From: Aphrocallistes beatrix
Lineage: Eukaryota > Porifera > Hexactinellida > Sceptrulophora > Aphrocallistidae
DNA length: 64,000 nt
Assembly: GCA_963281255.1 (NCBI GenBank)
Contig: OY725491.1
Span: forward strand, 5,072,857-5,136,856
Direction of reading: 5' to 3'
The notes beneath the pieces were generated by a model. That model worked only from the letters and a program-made list of their open reading frames with translations, did no database searches and was not told the origin of the DNA. Shown piece after piece: positions 57,701-61,059 of the stretch. Position 1 is the stretch's first letter. Each line of letters starts with the position of its first letter. The translations under genes and the position numbers were made by a program.

Positions 57701-59803
57701 ATTACTTCCTATATGATAATAATACTGGTCACGTGTTTATTTTCATTATTCCCCAAGTTAACTAGGGTTTTTGCACATCTCATTACTTCTCTATAGATCG
57801 TGATAAATCCTAGATAAATTAGAGAATATTGAAAATAGTCACGTAAACAGTATTATCATCATATCGGAAGTATAATAGCTTGCCGTTTTAATGGCATAAT
57901 TTCTTAGTGTCTACGATCTATACTTTTTGAAACCATATGATGGATATTTTGTTTGTTTTTGTTTACGATAGATACATAAAGTAAACAATTCCAAGTGTAC
58001 GATATGGACAAGCTTTCAGCTGTTAATTAGGAATGTTAAAGGTGTTGATTTCGGATAGCATATTTTGAAACAATATGATAAATAATTTGTTTTATTTTAC
58101 TTAGAATTTTACTAATTTGAATTTTTAGGTGTTAAGAGAAACAAAAAGATATATCCATACTTGATGATATTTGGATGGACATTTCCTATCATTATTCCAA
58201 TTATTACTGTTTTAATTAAGTATGACAATTATGTGAGGACAGATCAACACTGCTTTTTAACTTATGAAGATGGAGTTATTTGGACTTTTATTGCTCCAAT
58301 TATAGCCATTCTCTTTGTTAACATGATCATACTCATTATATCAGCCATTCGAATCTCAACGATCAAATTTGATTCCGAAAATCTAAAAGAGAAACAGATG
58401 ATTAAGAGTGCACTTGGCTCAAATCTAATCTTAACACCATTACTGGGCATTCCTTGGATCATTTTGTCACTCAACATTTTTATAGTTGACCCAATAGTAC
58501 AATGGAGCTTTATTATTATCAATGGGCTGATAGGAATATTTTTCTTCTTTCTAATTACTATGCGAAATCCTGAAGTTAAGATATTGTTAAAAATGAAAAA
58601 AAGTGGATATTTCCAGCTGTCATCTGGCGTATTGAGTAAGAAATTCAGAAGATCTATGTCACAAAATACTGATGTACCATCTCCTAATAATGCAGGAGCA
58701 GGTAAGAAAGAATATTATTTTTCACATGCTAAGTAACGTCGGTATTTCGAGCTAAAGATTCAGTGAAAATATAGAGATGGGATTTTCTTTACTATTGTTA
58801 GAAAATGCACGTATGGGTCAGGAAACCGTTCAAATACGTACAAAAATATGGTCATACAATTTCAAATACTAAAATATTTACCTATAGCAATTCCAATAGA
58901 ATACACATTTGACGTTTCCATGATAACTTGCTTGTAATTCCAAATGTACACACAGACTCAGATAAATCATTTATGTACAAGTAGAAGCCCAAGATTCCTA
59001 TGTGAATAACCACATGAAATAAATCGAGATACCCTTGCTTAGATACTCCCATAGGAAATCTGCCCTTATGACTGGGCAATCATAAGATCCACGACGCCTA
59101 TATTTCCTCTCCACTTGAAGCTTTAAGTAACTTTTCAACATTTCCTAGATAGTACAGTCGTCTGACATCCGTTAGCATGCTTGATTATGTAAAAATAATG
59201 AGTCAGTTTCTGTGAAGTTTAGTTCGTATCATCGGATGCCCATATGGTTCAGATATGTGCCTGTTAATTACTTGTGTCATAGTTTCTCTGCTACATCAAC
59301 AAGAATAGCACTTCAGATTATTTTCAAATGACCCTCTTATTTCACTTCATAAATGCTTTAGAAAGAGTATTAGATGATTCAACCTGAAATTATGCAATAG
59401 GACATAATATTCTTTATAGTACATATGTTAAAATCAAATTTACAAATGGATTTTGATTGTATAATAATCTAAACATGATACTTTTATAGAGCAGCTGGGT
59501 TTTTCTGAGGATCATAATAATGATGAGCAGATTAAATCATCTACAGGATCAACATCTTTAAAGCACGATACTTCATCAAATCTAAAGAACCTTCGCAAAT
59601 CAAAGTCAAAAGGTTTTAAGAGTGGACCGAGACAAGGAACACATTCCGATATGCCATTAACCGTAAGACCTGCTCACCAAAATATCTACGATATGTTAAT
59701 GCCTGACGATCTCGATGATGAGAAAGATTTCACTATACACCAGGACATGCCAGAAAGTTCTTTTAGTGGCGGTTTTAATGACCCGAGTGATGTCATCAAA
59801 TAA
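26445..59803 (+). CDS. Gene B: SRCR/Ig adhesion-type GPCR (signal exon + 20 exons)
   Basis: Proposed join: 26445-26523, 29079-29390, 30417-30767, 32135-32452, 39215-39526, 40971-41270, 41712-42005, 42085-42399, 43135-43437, 43674-43985, 44824-45102, 45166-45477, 45580-45867, 47008-47316, 47609-48124, 50106-50679, 51694-51999, 52138-52269, 53836-54322, 58138-58701, 59490-59803. The ectodomain is a signal peptide, seven D-C pairs of SRCR domains, a Thr-rich stalk, Ig and GAIN/GPS; then seven helices and a tail. Phases fit throughout except in B15. A TGA sits in B10. Without the anomalies it would be a receptor of roughly 2,200 residues. It may be a functional gene with alternative splicing, a null allele, or a recent pseudogene. 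Confidence 0.85.
26524..29078 (+). other. Intron B0-B1
   Basis: It contains the complete MITE 27330-28018. The stretch 28019-28900 is less AT-rich than its surroundings and may be a decayed retroelement, but I found no motif in either strand. The frame 28019-28190 (VTGTTADEKFTQLYRICDKR ...) is open but unrecognised. Confidence 0.45.
27330..28018. mobile_element. MITE with mariner-like ends (full length)
   Basis: A 689-bp foldback from CAGGGTGACCCATAAGTTCA to the inverse ending GGATCACCCTG. The arms pair over long stretches (for example ATTATGGTCCTTAGAGATTA with its inverse). The ends share CAGGGTG-x-CCATAAGTTC with the mariner at 52456 but the interior is unrelated and non-coding. Confidence 0.8.
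29079..29390 (+). CDS. Exon B1: D-type SRCR domain (pair 1)
   Basis: A phase 1-1 exon, 312 nt, with acceptor TTCTCCAG and donor GTAAAC. It reads NQCRSYLDNPGSPAEVVQYF, FYICKDNFSENSADVICYEN, FKCSGNETSLCHC, QNC and VSCVKPG: all eight cysteines of the D class. It is the first extracellular domain after the signal peptide. Confidence 0.88.
29391..30416 (+). other. Intron B1-B2
   Basis: 29462 to about 29720 is a damaged copy of the CAGTCGAACCTG MITE (TCGAACCTGTCTATAACGGC ...), followed by a CGATTAAGCGGAGT remnant of the other pogo-like family at 29798-29836. The rest is AT-rich with nothing recognised. Confidence 0.5.
30417..30767 (+). CDS. Exon B2: C-type SRCR domain (pair 1), long variant
   Basis: A phase 1-1 exon, 351 nt, with acceptor TTTATAG and donor GTTTGT. 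It reads DNGMIRLTDIEEFLQAYID, WIYVC, DIACRELGYSKANSF, LGRCTQYD, ISRC, SNC and LRCEIG: six cysteines. It is about 15 residues longer than the other C domains owing to an insertion (SIHDYPYNNDKDFKDAIDFS) between Cys1 and Cys2. It is the most divergent C domain of the array. Confidence 0.82.
30768..32134 (+). other. Intron B2-B3 with tandem array
   Basis: It begins with a dispersed repeat (30786-30870; ATGCCCTTATGGCATGGACG and CGTCCGTATGTATG) related to 2750-2845 and 14625-14715. It continues with a tandem array (31040-31700) and ends near CTATCGGTCTGTCGACCGAC. Confidence 0.5.
31040..31700. repeat. Tandem array of about 155-bp units
   Basis: About four diverged units share GCGAGTTCTCAACGGCTAAT, ATATAGGGTATTTTAATATG, TCACACTTTGAAAGTAATAA and ACACCTTTTGAAAGCATTTT. 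The third and fourth are separated by an unrelated insert around 31440-31570. No open frame was seen. Confidence 0.7.
32135..32452 (+). CDS. Exon B3: D-type SRCR domain (pair 2)
   Basis: A phase 1-1 exon, 318 nt, with acceptor TTTCTAG and donor GTAAGT. It reads EDCDAYLLPNKTADSFELAQ, WSFICFDGFTKDDADVICRE, FFCEGNESSICSCSSERNAC and IFCDKPS, eight cysteines. Confidence 0.87.
32723..32965. repeat. Dispersed repeat, copy 2
   Basis: This matches 9316-9560 (for example CGCCACTAACTCTGCAAACC and GTCTGTTTGCTGAATGT), in the same orientation. No terminal repeats were resolved. Confidence 0.6.
33143..33480. repeat. Foldback of AATAAGACCTAAAA units
   Basis: The left half repeats 'GAATAAGACCTAAAATATT'-like units at about 40-bp spacing; the right half has the inverse units (TTTTAGATCTTATTCTTA, TTAAGGTCTTATCC). 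It is probably a decayed MITE with subterminal repeats. Borders are approximate. Confidence 0.55.
34455..34741 (+). repeat. Helitron-like repeat, rearranged copy
   Basis: A tail fragment (CCCAGGCGCCCAAAGGTCGC ... CCGCGCAGCGCAAGC) runs into an inverted head (AATCGAGTTTCAATAGTAAA). A body (AACGAATTGATTGAAGAAAC) and a second tail follow, ending GCGCGCTTG at 34741 before T. It looks like two copies joined. Confidence 0.65.
35603..35819. mobile_element. MITE with 6-bp duplication, CATACATGCCAAC family (copy 2)
   Basis: A 217-bp element very similar to 15125-15343, with GTTTTG duplicated at 35597-35602 and 35820-35825. It is non-coding, with AAAGCGGGAC units inside. Confidence 0.85.
36003..36410 (+). 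repeat. Helitron-like repeat, 5'-truncated copy
   Basis: This is the body and tail of the family: GAATGTCGACTCATCATGGA, TTATGACGTCATTGTCAC, then the hairpin tail CCGGCGTACACAAAGTGTCC ... GCGCGCTTG, followed by T. Directly after a short AAATAAATAAAT run the head motif of a second copy appears in inverse (36425-36450, AATCGAGTTTTAATAGTAAG). Confidence 0.75.
36452..37990 (-). pseudogene. Gypsy-type LTR retrotransposon fragment (gag-pol)
   Basis: Read on the minus strand from 37990 it gives a CCHC zinc knuckle (CAKCGERGHEVRYC), then an aspartic protease motif (VMMDTGADPSVVD). The reverse transcriptase core follows (SRVILVKKKDGTHRFAVDYR, DLNDVTKRDAYPIPDP, FEFNRMPFGLSNSQATYQRA, AFVDDTCVH). At least two frame changes interrupt it, between gag-protease and RT and inside the RT near 36880-36900. 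RNase H, integrase and LTRs are absent; the frame after the FVDD box runs into unrelated sequence. This is a dead, truncated copy in the gene B intron, opposite in strand to the gene. Confidence 0.88.
38241..38862. mobile_element. hAT-like MITE, 8-bp duplication
   Basis: The ends are CAGGGTTGCCAT and the inverse of CAGGGTTACCAT, and GCTATGAC is duplicated at 38233-38240 and 38863-38870. The interior of 622 bp has AAAAAGGACA repeats near the right end and no ORF. The CAGGG terminus and 8-bp duplication are those of hAT elements. Confidence 0.87.
39215..39526 (+). CDS. Exon B4: C-type SRCR domain (pair 2)
   Basis: A phase 1-1 exon, 312 nt, with acceptor TTATGTAG and donor GTAGGT. It reads LGTTRLTYGFYGYIDVYNG, RRMCDYRF, ADIICRSIGFRKANSYYS, VLCSGNETDLSDCSYTNEREC and VKCEKG, six cysteines. 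It is the closest relative of the partial exon A1. Confidence 0.85.
39527..40970 (+). other. Intron B4-B5
   Basis: 39729-40222 is a Helitron-like copy lacking the last part of the tail. The rest (40223-40970) is AT-rich; I see no further element. The frame 40865-41287 starts in the intron, and only its part from 40971 is the exon. Confidence 0.55.
39729..40222 (+). repeat. Helitron-like repeat, 3'-truncated copy
   Basis: It starts TCCTTACTATTAAAACTCGA after an A. The body and most of the hairpin tail are present (CAGGCGCCCACAGGGCGCCT and AGCGGACACAAAGTGTCCGC), but it breaks off before the GCGCAAGC block. Confidence 0.78.
40971..41270 (+). CDS. Exon B5: D-type SRCR domain (pair 3)
   Basis: A phase 1-1 exon, 300 nt, with acceptor TCAAATAG and donor GTGTGT. 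It reads DGCETLLRNPEYIEAVQIYV, YSLCEDNFTQQTADIICREN, FQCEGNEDSICACEMIPHAC and VECRKPG: eight cysteines. Confidence 0.87.
41271..41711 (+). other. Intron B5-B6
   Basis: A 441-bp AT-rich intron; nothing recognised in it. Confidence 0.6.
41712..42005 (+). CDS. Exon B6: C-type SRCR domain (pair 3)
   Basis: A phase 1-1 exon, 294 nt, with acceptor TATTTAG and donor GTACAG. It reads DNGHLRLSNGSSGTLEVYLD, RACDYYVS, NVVCRYLGYRDAVAF, LRCFGNESNILECRYGLSSSC and ISCRSG. This is the most canonical SRCR domain of the array. Confidence 0.9.
42085..42399 (+). CDS. Exon B7: D-type SRCR domain (pair 4)
   Basis: A phase 1-1 exon, 315 nt, only 79 bp after B6. It reads EGCQSYLLDKNVSDQPVKIY, WYYLCFNSLSINEADVICHE, ISCQGNESSLCDC, SQC and IKCVQPG, eight cysteines. 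The 79-bp intron shows that very short introns occur in this gene. Confidence 0.88.
42400..43134 (+). other. Intron B7-B8
   Basis: A 735-bp intron with no recognised element. It contains AGGAGTTCTCAACCTTTTAC at 42425 and, inverted, GTTGAGAACCCCTG near 43025; this resembles a MITE with ends of the 'CAGGGGTTCTCAACC' hAT type, but I did not resolve target duplications. Confidence 0.45.
43135..43437 (+). CDS. Exon B8: C-type SRCR domain (pair 4)
   Basis: A phase 1-1 exon, 303 nt, with acceptor CTTTTCAG and donor GTAAGT. It reads DQGTLRYSNQHSNMLEIYYN, WSYICFRYWDYKDSIVACRQ, VKCIGTESSLINCTSTYIQTC and LYCKRS, six cysteines. Confidence 0.87.
43674..43985 (+). CDS. Exon B9: D-type SRCR domain (pair 5)
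   Basis: A phase 1-1 exon, 312 nt, with acceptor GGTCTAG and donor GTACAT. It reads NDCEVFAPFATQNFQIVDYF, RYYLCADGFTAENADVVCRE, HSCFGNESSLCDCSSFRQLC and IHCDTPG: eight cysteines. It is the closest relative of exon A2. Confidence 0.88.
43986..44823 (+). other. Intron B9-B10 with foldback
   Basis: About 44280-44720 is a foldback: repeated TTTGTATTTGATCAACTAAG and ACAAATGATCAACTAAGGTT on the left pair with CTTAGTTGATCAATTGCAAA on the right. Borders are not resolved. No coding signal was seen. Confidence 0.5.
44824..45102 (+). CDS. Exon B10: C-type SRCR domain (pair 5) with in-frame TGA
   Basis: A phase 1-1 frame, 279 nt, with acceptor TCTATAG and donor GTTAGT. It reads ANGSIRSSSIGGFLEVYSDG, KHVCGRYF, NVACRQQGF, LNCRGNE, LIDCPYTSLF, then TGA at 45069-45071, then YTKLVLDCESG. 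Five of the six cysteines are present and the TGA lies at the place of the fifth (one residue short in spacing). A single change from TGT or TGC would explain it. Because the exon is symmetric, skipping it keeps frame. It is also the shortest C exon. Confidence 0.75.
45166..45477 (+). CDS. Exon B11: D-type SRCR domain (pair 6)
   Basis: A phase 1-1 exon, 312 nt, only 63 bp after B10, with acceptor ATTTAG and donor GTAATT. It reads GGCESILTNGDQNPSPVRFY, YYLCKQGFTMETASVVCYEG, YTCRGSEHSLCSC, QTC and IQCKIPG, eight cysteines. The usual NADVVC here is TASVVC. Confidence 0.87.
45580..45867 (+). CDS. Exon B12: C-type SRCR domain (pair 6)
   Basis: A phase 1-1 exon, 288 nt, with acceptor TCTTTTAG and donor GTAAGT. 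It reads EQGKLWLTSQNHLRFYYD, INICNKRWDTADSDVACRQL, VSCFGNESKLLECSYQIATRC and LECQSG, six cysteines. Confidence 0.88.
45868..47007 (+). other. Intron B12-B13
   Basis: 46165-46270 holds GC-rich palindromic blocks (CGCGGGCCGGCTCGGCCCGC; CGGCCCGCGGGCCG; GGCTCCGCGGGCC), with a further one at 46471-46495. They stand out from the AT-rich intron and look like an end of a decayed foldback element. ORFs crossing them (46088-46397) are by-products. The rest is AT-rich. Confidence 0.5.
47008..47316 (+). CDS. Exon B13: D-type SRCR domain (pair 7)
   Basis: A phase 1-1 exon, 309 nt, with acceptor CATTCAG and donor GTTTGT. It reads GGCQSYAPNAASYPQILRYY, WYYICGNGFTSENADVVCQE, FTCTGREKTLCDC, ESC and LQCNTPG: eight cysteines. 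It corresponds to exon A3. Confidence 0.88.
47609..48124 (+). CDS. Exon B14: C-type SRCR domain (pair 7) plus Thr-rich stalk
   Basis: A phase 1-1 exon of 516 nt with acceptor TCTTATAG and donor GTAAAG. It encodes YGQIRLSNRDAGVLEIYLN, YVCDDGWN, SEVVCRQLGF, VECNGNESTIYECTHTLRHNC and VSITCGS. After this it encodes about 70 residues of Thr-rich stalk with four near-identical 24-nt units (TTPTTTTD/TTPTTTAD) and the end SPVIKTTVFPG. The stalk should be heavily O-glycosylated. Gene A keeps the two halves as separate exons A4 and A5. Confidence 0.9.
47945..48052 (+). repeat. 24-bp coding minisatellite in the stalk
   Basis: About four copies of ACAACTCCTACTACCACAAC + AGAT, with the fourth degraded. 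Units are multiples of three, so copy-number change would lengthen or shorten the stalk without breaking the frame. Confidence 0.85.
48148..48695. mobile_element. MITE with mariner-like end (truncated copy)
   Basis: It starts CAGGGTGGGCCATAAGTTCT after TA, with the family interior (AATGAATAACTTTTTC; CATGGAACATCGATTATG). It breaks off before the right arm, near the GT microsatellite. Confidence 0.75.
48716..48786. repeat. (GT)n microsatellite
   Basis: About 70 bp of nearly uninterrupted GT dinucleotides. The minus-strand ORF across it (Thr-His repeats) is an artefact of the repeat. Confidence 0.95.
48787..49334 (+). repeat. Helitron-like repeat, 3' half
   Basis: It shares CGACACTACAATAGATCGTC, GGTTGACATGGGGTTTTCAG and ATAGATACATAAAGTAAACA with 55410-55950. 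The last two are in tandem, about 130 bp apart. It ends with the hairpin tail CCGCGCAGCGCAAGCAAGCG ... GTGCTTG at 49334, followed by T. Confidence 0.75.
49519..49735. repeat. 50-bp tandem repeat
   Basis: The unit containing AGGAACCATGGATRTAAAAC and TTCTGAGGCACTTATATAAC recurs exactly every 50 bp (GAACCATGGA at 49541, 49591, 49641 and 49691). ORFs over it on the minus strand are repeat artefacts. Confidence 0.9.
49738..50045. mobile_element. Foldback element next to the 50-bp repeat
   Basis: Left sequences GCATGAAATTCTGAGGCCTC, AGCAAGTTATGATCTAATAT and GATGATTTGGTTCTATTTTG are found inverted on the right (CAAAATAGAACCAAATCATC; ATATTAGATCAGAACTTGCT). The left end motif GTGAAATTCTGAGG is also the core of the 50-bp tandem repeat, so the array may have grown from this element's end. 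Confidence 0.7.
50106..50679 (+). CDS. Exon B15: Ig domain and start of GAIN domain, frame-broken
   Basis: It starts phase 1 after TTTATAG. GNQPIIISPNRNIQ, QECSATGIPQPTVRW and LFTCTAENSEGEDKKIVKIL give the Ig domain as in A6. The frame then meets TAG at 50555-50557. Compared with A6 (GATTTAGAGATTTTAG) gene B has lost four bases there (GATTTCTCTTAG). Downstream the A6-like frame resumes (RNSSDVVKNLLNAAQAIISK) to a phase-0 donor at 50680. A 74-nt intron, GT at 50484 to AG at 50557, would rejoin the frames but drop 24 residues. Whether it is spliced is unknown. Confidence 0.75.
50680..51693 (+). other. Intron B15-B16 with nested foldbacks
   Basis: 50870-51390 has outer units related to the GCCTAATTTACGGGAC foldback (AGATACCTAATTTCCGGGAC on the left, GTCCCAAATGTCTAATTTAT on the right). 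Inside is a palindrome of CGCTTAAGTAACTACATCTA ... (50921) with its inverse (to about 51283). There is no coding signal. Confidence 0.55.
51694..51999 (+). CDS. Exon B16: GAIN domain
   Basis: A phase 0-0 exon, 306 nt, with acceptor TCATAG and donor GTGAGT. It encodes DEVKRNQNKVASASLVL, LKAIENLASKVALDLEN, VFVQNLNLLKIDPNAPNLII and IPLENFGILSSNGSNLR. It matches A7 (LLKIDPN, IP-x-x-NxxxLSSNG). Confidence 0.83.
52138..52269 (+). CDS. Exon B17: GAIN domain
   Basis: A phase 0-0 exon, 132 nt, with acceptor TGTTTAG and donor GTAAGT. It encodes IATTIVDIRENTKNE and PKLSSNIISLVVPSQVETHR. It matches A8 but is three codons shorter. Confidence 0.8.
52456..53766 (+). mobile_element. DD37D mariner-like transposon
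   Basis: A 1311-bp element inserted in intron B17-B18. The inverted ends are identical over at least 29 bp (start CAGGGTGGCTCATAAGTTCT), with TA at 52454-52455 and 53767-53768. It carries one transposase gene. The near-perfect ends imply a fairly recent insertion compared with the surrounding decayed repeats. Confidence 0.95.
52619..53643 (+). pseudogene. Tc1/mariner transposase, DD37D type, one frameshift
   Basis: The first frame (52619-53038) has the paired helix-turn-helix DNA-binding region: YKPKEISKMLKMPRGR, a GRPR-like RSGRPC linker, and MRKMASVIKISRRSVQRIV. The second frame (to 53643) has the catalytic region ILFSDEKLF, FQQDGAPAHTSK and YSPDLNPMDYSIW. The Asp of QQD and the Asp of NPMD are separated by 37 residues, hence DD37D. 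The frames differ by one base around 53030-53040, so this copy needs a frameshift to make the enzyme and is likely inactive. The length of about 341 codons is normal for the family. Confidence 0.92.
53836..54322 (+). CDS. Exon B18: GPS and TM1-TM3
   Basis: A 487-nt exon, phase 0 to 1, with acceptor TTTTGTAG and donor GTAAGT. The GPS is ICSFLDDVYWSNEGL ... CYTSHLTSFAVF, with an intact His-Leu/Thr site and the same two Cys losses as A9. Helices: AAIVSYVIVSISLISLIV, NYCLSLTLAFGLFLFGI and HYLWFSVCVWTLCNGILI. It is very similar to A9, much more so than the tails or stalks. Confidence 0.92.
54410..55181. mobile_element. MITE with mariner-like ends (full length)
   Basis: A 772-bp foldback from CAGGGTAGCTTTTAAGTTCT to the inverse of CAGGGTGGCTTTTAAGTTCT. 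TA precedes the left end. The arms pair over most of the length and there is no ORF. Confidence 0.82.
55182..56175 (+). repeat. Helitron-like repeat, long copy
   Basis: The head TTATATATTAAAATGTTAGG joins directly to the MITE end at 55181. Three tandem units of about 130 bp follow (GGTTGACATGGGGTTTTC-type, ATACATAAAGTAAACAAATC-type; 55550-55960). It ends with the hairpin tail CAGGCGCCCGCAGCGCGACT ... GCGCTTG at 56175, followed by T. Confidence 0.78.
56932..57502 (+). repeat. Helitron-like repeat, best complete copy
   Basis: A 571-bp element between A (56931) and T (57503). It starts TCCTTACTATTAAAACTCGA and ends CTTG. The last 80 bp are GC-rich and fold: CAGGCGACC..., GGCGGACACGAAGTGTCCGC (a perfect hairpin), then CCGCGCAGCGCAAGCAAGCG and AAGCGCGCTT. 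The 5'-TC, A/T insertion site and 3' hairpins fit a non-autonomous Helitron, except that the usual 3' end is CTRR, not CTTG. Confidence 0.7.
58138..58701 (+). CDS. Exon B19: TM4-TM7 and start of cytoplasmic tail
   Basis: I start this exon after GGTGTTAAG (58129-58137). The acceptor homologous to A10 (TTTTTAG at 58129) would put the exon out of frame because gene B lacks one base in AAGAGAACAAAAAG. The AG eight bases downstream restores phase 1 and gives 564 nt. The protein reads ENKKIYPYLMIFGWTFP, then TM4, DQHCFLTYEDGVIW, TM5 (APIIAILFVNMIILII), TM6 (LILTPLLGIPWIILSL) and TM7 (WSFIIINGLIGIFFFFLI), MRNPEVKILLKMKKSG. The donor is GTAAGA at 58702. Confidence 0.85.
58702..59489 (+). other. Intron B19-B20
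   Basis: A 788-bp AT-rich intron with no repeat or coding signal recognised. Confidence 0.6.
59490..59803 (+). CDS. Exon B20: cytoplasmic tail and stop of gene B
   Basis: A phase-1 start after TTTTATAG, with stop TAA at 59801-59803. It encodes a Ser/Asp/Lys-rich tail: EQLGFSEDHNNDEQIKSS, KNLRKSKSKGFKSGPRQGTH, SDMPLTVRPAHQNIYDM, MPDDLDDEKDF. The KNL-x-K-x-KSKG-x-K and PLTV motifs are shared with A11. Confidence 0.82.
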
Positions 59804-59925
59804 CATATAAGTGATATAGAAAGCTACAAAGTTTATTCTGTGTAATTTCGTCGTGAAACTAACCTTTTGTTTACTCAATAATTATTTGACTCTCCCATTA
59901 TGCTTAGACTAATGTGGTATAAGAA

Positions 59926-59931
59926 AATAAA
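59926..59931 (+). promoter_or_regulatory. Polyadenylation signal of gene B
   Basis: AATAAA lies about 120 bp after the gene B stop codon, a normal distance. No other AATAAA was noticed closer. Confidence 0.5.
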
Positions 59932-60180
59932 TTACTTTAGTATATGAATATTCTGTGTAATTATGTCTATGATTCTTTATTATAGGATATTAAGATATAA
60001 GCTTCTGGGATACAGTTTATGAATGGTCAAAAGAGCAGAAGTCATGAACTAATCTGATTTGAACTTTGCTGCATTGTTTTACTTCGGCTACCAGTATAAA
60101 ACAGTTTTAGTTATTTGTCTTTATTTGTGATATGCTTAGATCCCAAGTTGCCTGTTTGAATGATGACAAACTTTATTGTT

Positions 60181-60619
60181 GATGGGAAGCTGATTTTTGG
60201 CATTTGGGAGTCTTTTGGTTATGGCTCCACTAAGTTCTGAGCTCAGACGAAAATGTCGACTCACTATGGAATTATGACGTCATTGTCACCTTTTTATAAT
60301 TAGAAATTTCAGTTTTTCGGCTATAACTCAGCCATTTTAGGTGACAGAAGGCTGAAATTTTAATAGAATATGTATATTAATATTTTTCACATATGATACA
60401 ACTATCATCAAAAAAGATGGCTCATCACCCTGTTATTACGTCATCATTATGCATCAAAAATTTAAAAATTGACAAATTTGAGTGATATCGATTTAAACAG
60501 TAAGACAGACATATTTAGAGATTTTATCTCCCTTATAATTAATCAATGTGAGCCCAGGCGCCTCCGGCGGACACAAAGTGTCCGCCAGCCGCGCAGCGCA
60601 AGCAAGCGAAGCGCGCTTG
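60181..60619 (+). repeat. Helitron-like repeat, 5'-truncated copy
   Basis: The body starts at GGGAAGCTGATTTTTGGCAT. The tail has a perfect hairpin GGCGGACACAAAGTGTCCGC followed by CGCGCAGCGCAAGCAAGCGA and ends CTTG at 60619 before T. Confidence 0.78.
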
Positions 60620-61059
60620 TTAGTTAATAAGTTGACAAAAATTCACTCTTCCAATGTAACTGTTAAGTATCTAATATACTAGGTCAGTCTAATTTGCTGA
60701 CACAAAGATGATATTATACGAGAAATACCAAACAGTATGCGAAAATGCATGAACGACTCCTAACTAACATTATATACTGTACTGTAACATAATACTATAG
60801 CTAAGGCCTATTATATAACGTCTTATGAGGTACTAAGGGCTGGTATCACCTACTACGAGAACGATGATATCTATAACATCACTCCCCCTTGAAAATCCGC
60901 TACGGATACTCGCAGTCTGTGTCCGACTCCCCAGCACTGGGAGAATCCTGCTGAGCTTCCTGCTAAGGTACATAGTCACTAAAATGTTTGGGGTCTTCTG
61001 ACTCTCGAAGGGTACCTCCGTTCCGGGATGTCAGCCCCACTGCTATCGCCAGTTCCTTC

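Larger units (their letters stand above)
54323..58137 (+). other. Intron B18-B19 (3.8 kb)
   Basis: It carries a full MITE (54410-55181), a long Helitron-like copy (55180-56175) and a second Helitron-like copy (56932-57502). The remaining 56200-56930 and 57503-58137 are AT-rich. 57600-57960 shows an inverted relation (ATAACTCAAAAGGTATAGAT with GATCTATACTTTTTGAAACC) and may be another foldback. Confidence 0.6.
59804..61059. other. Region downstream of gene B
   Basis: It contains the gene B 3' flank and a 5'-truncated Helitron-like copy (60181-60619). 60620-61059 shows nothing I can assign and grades into the Gypsy fragment. Confidence 0.55.
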
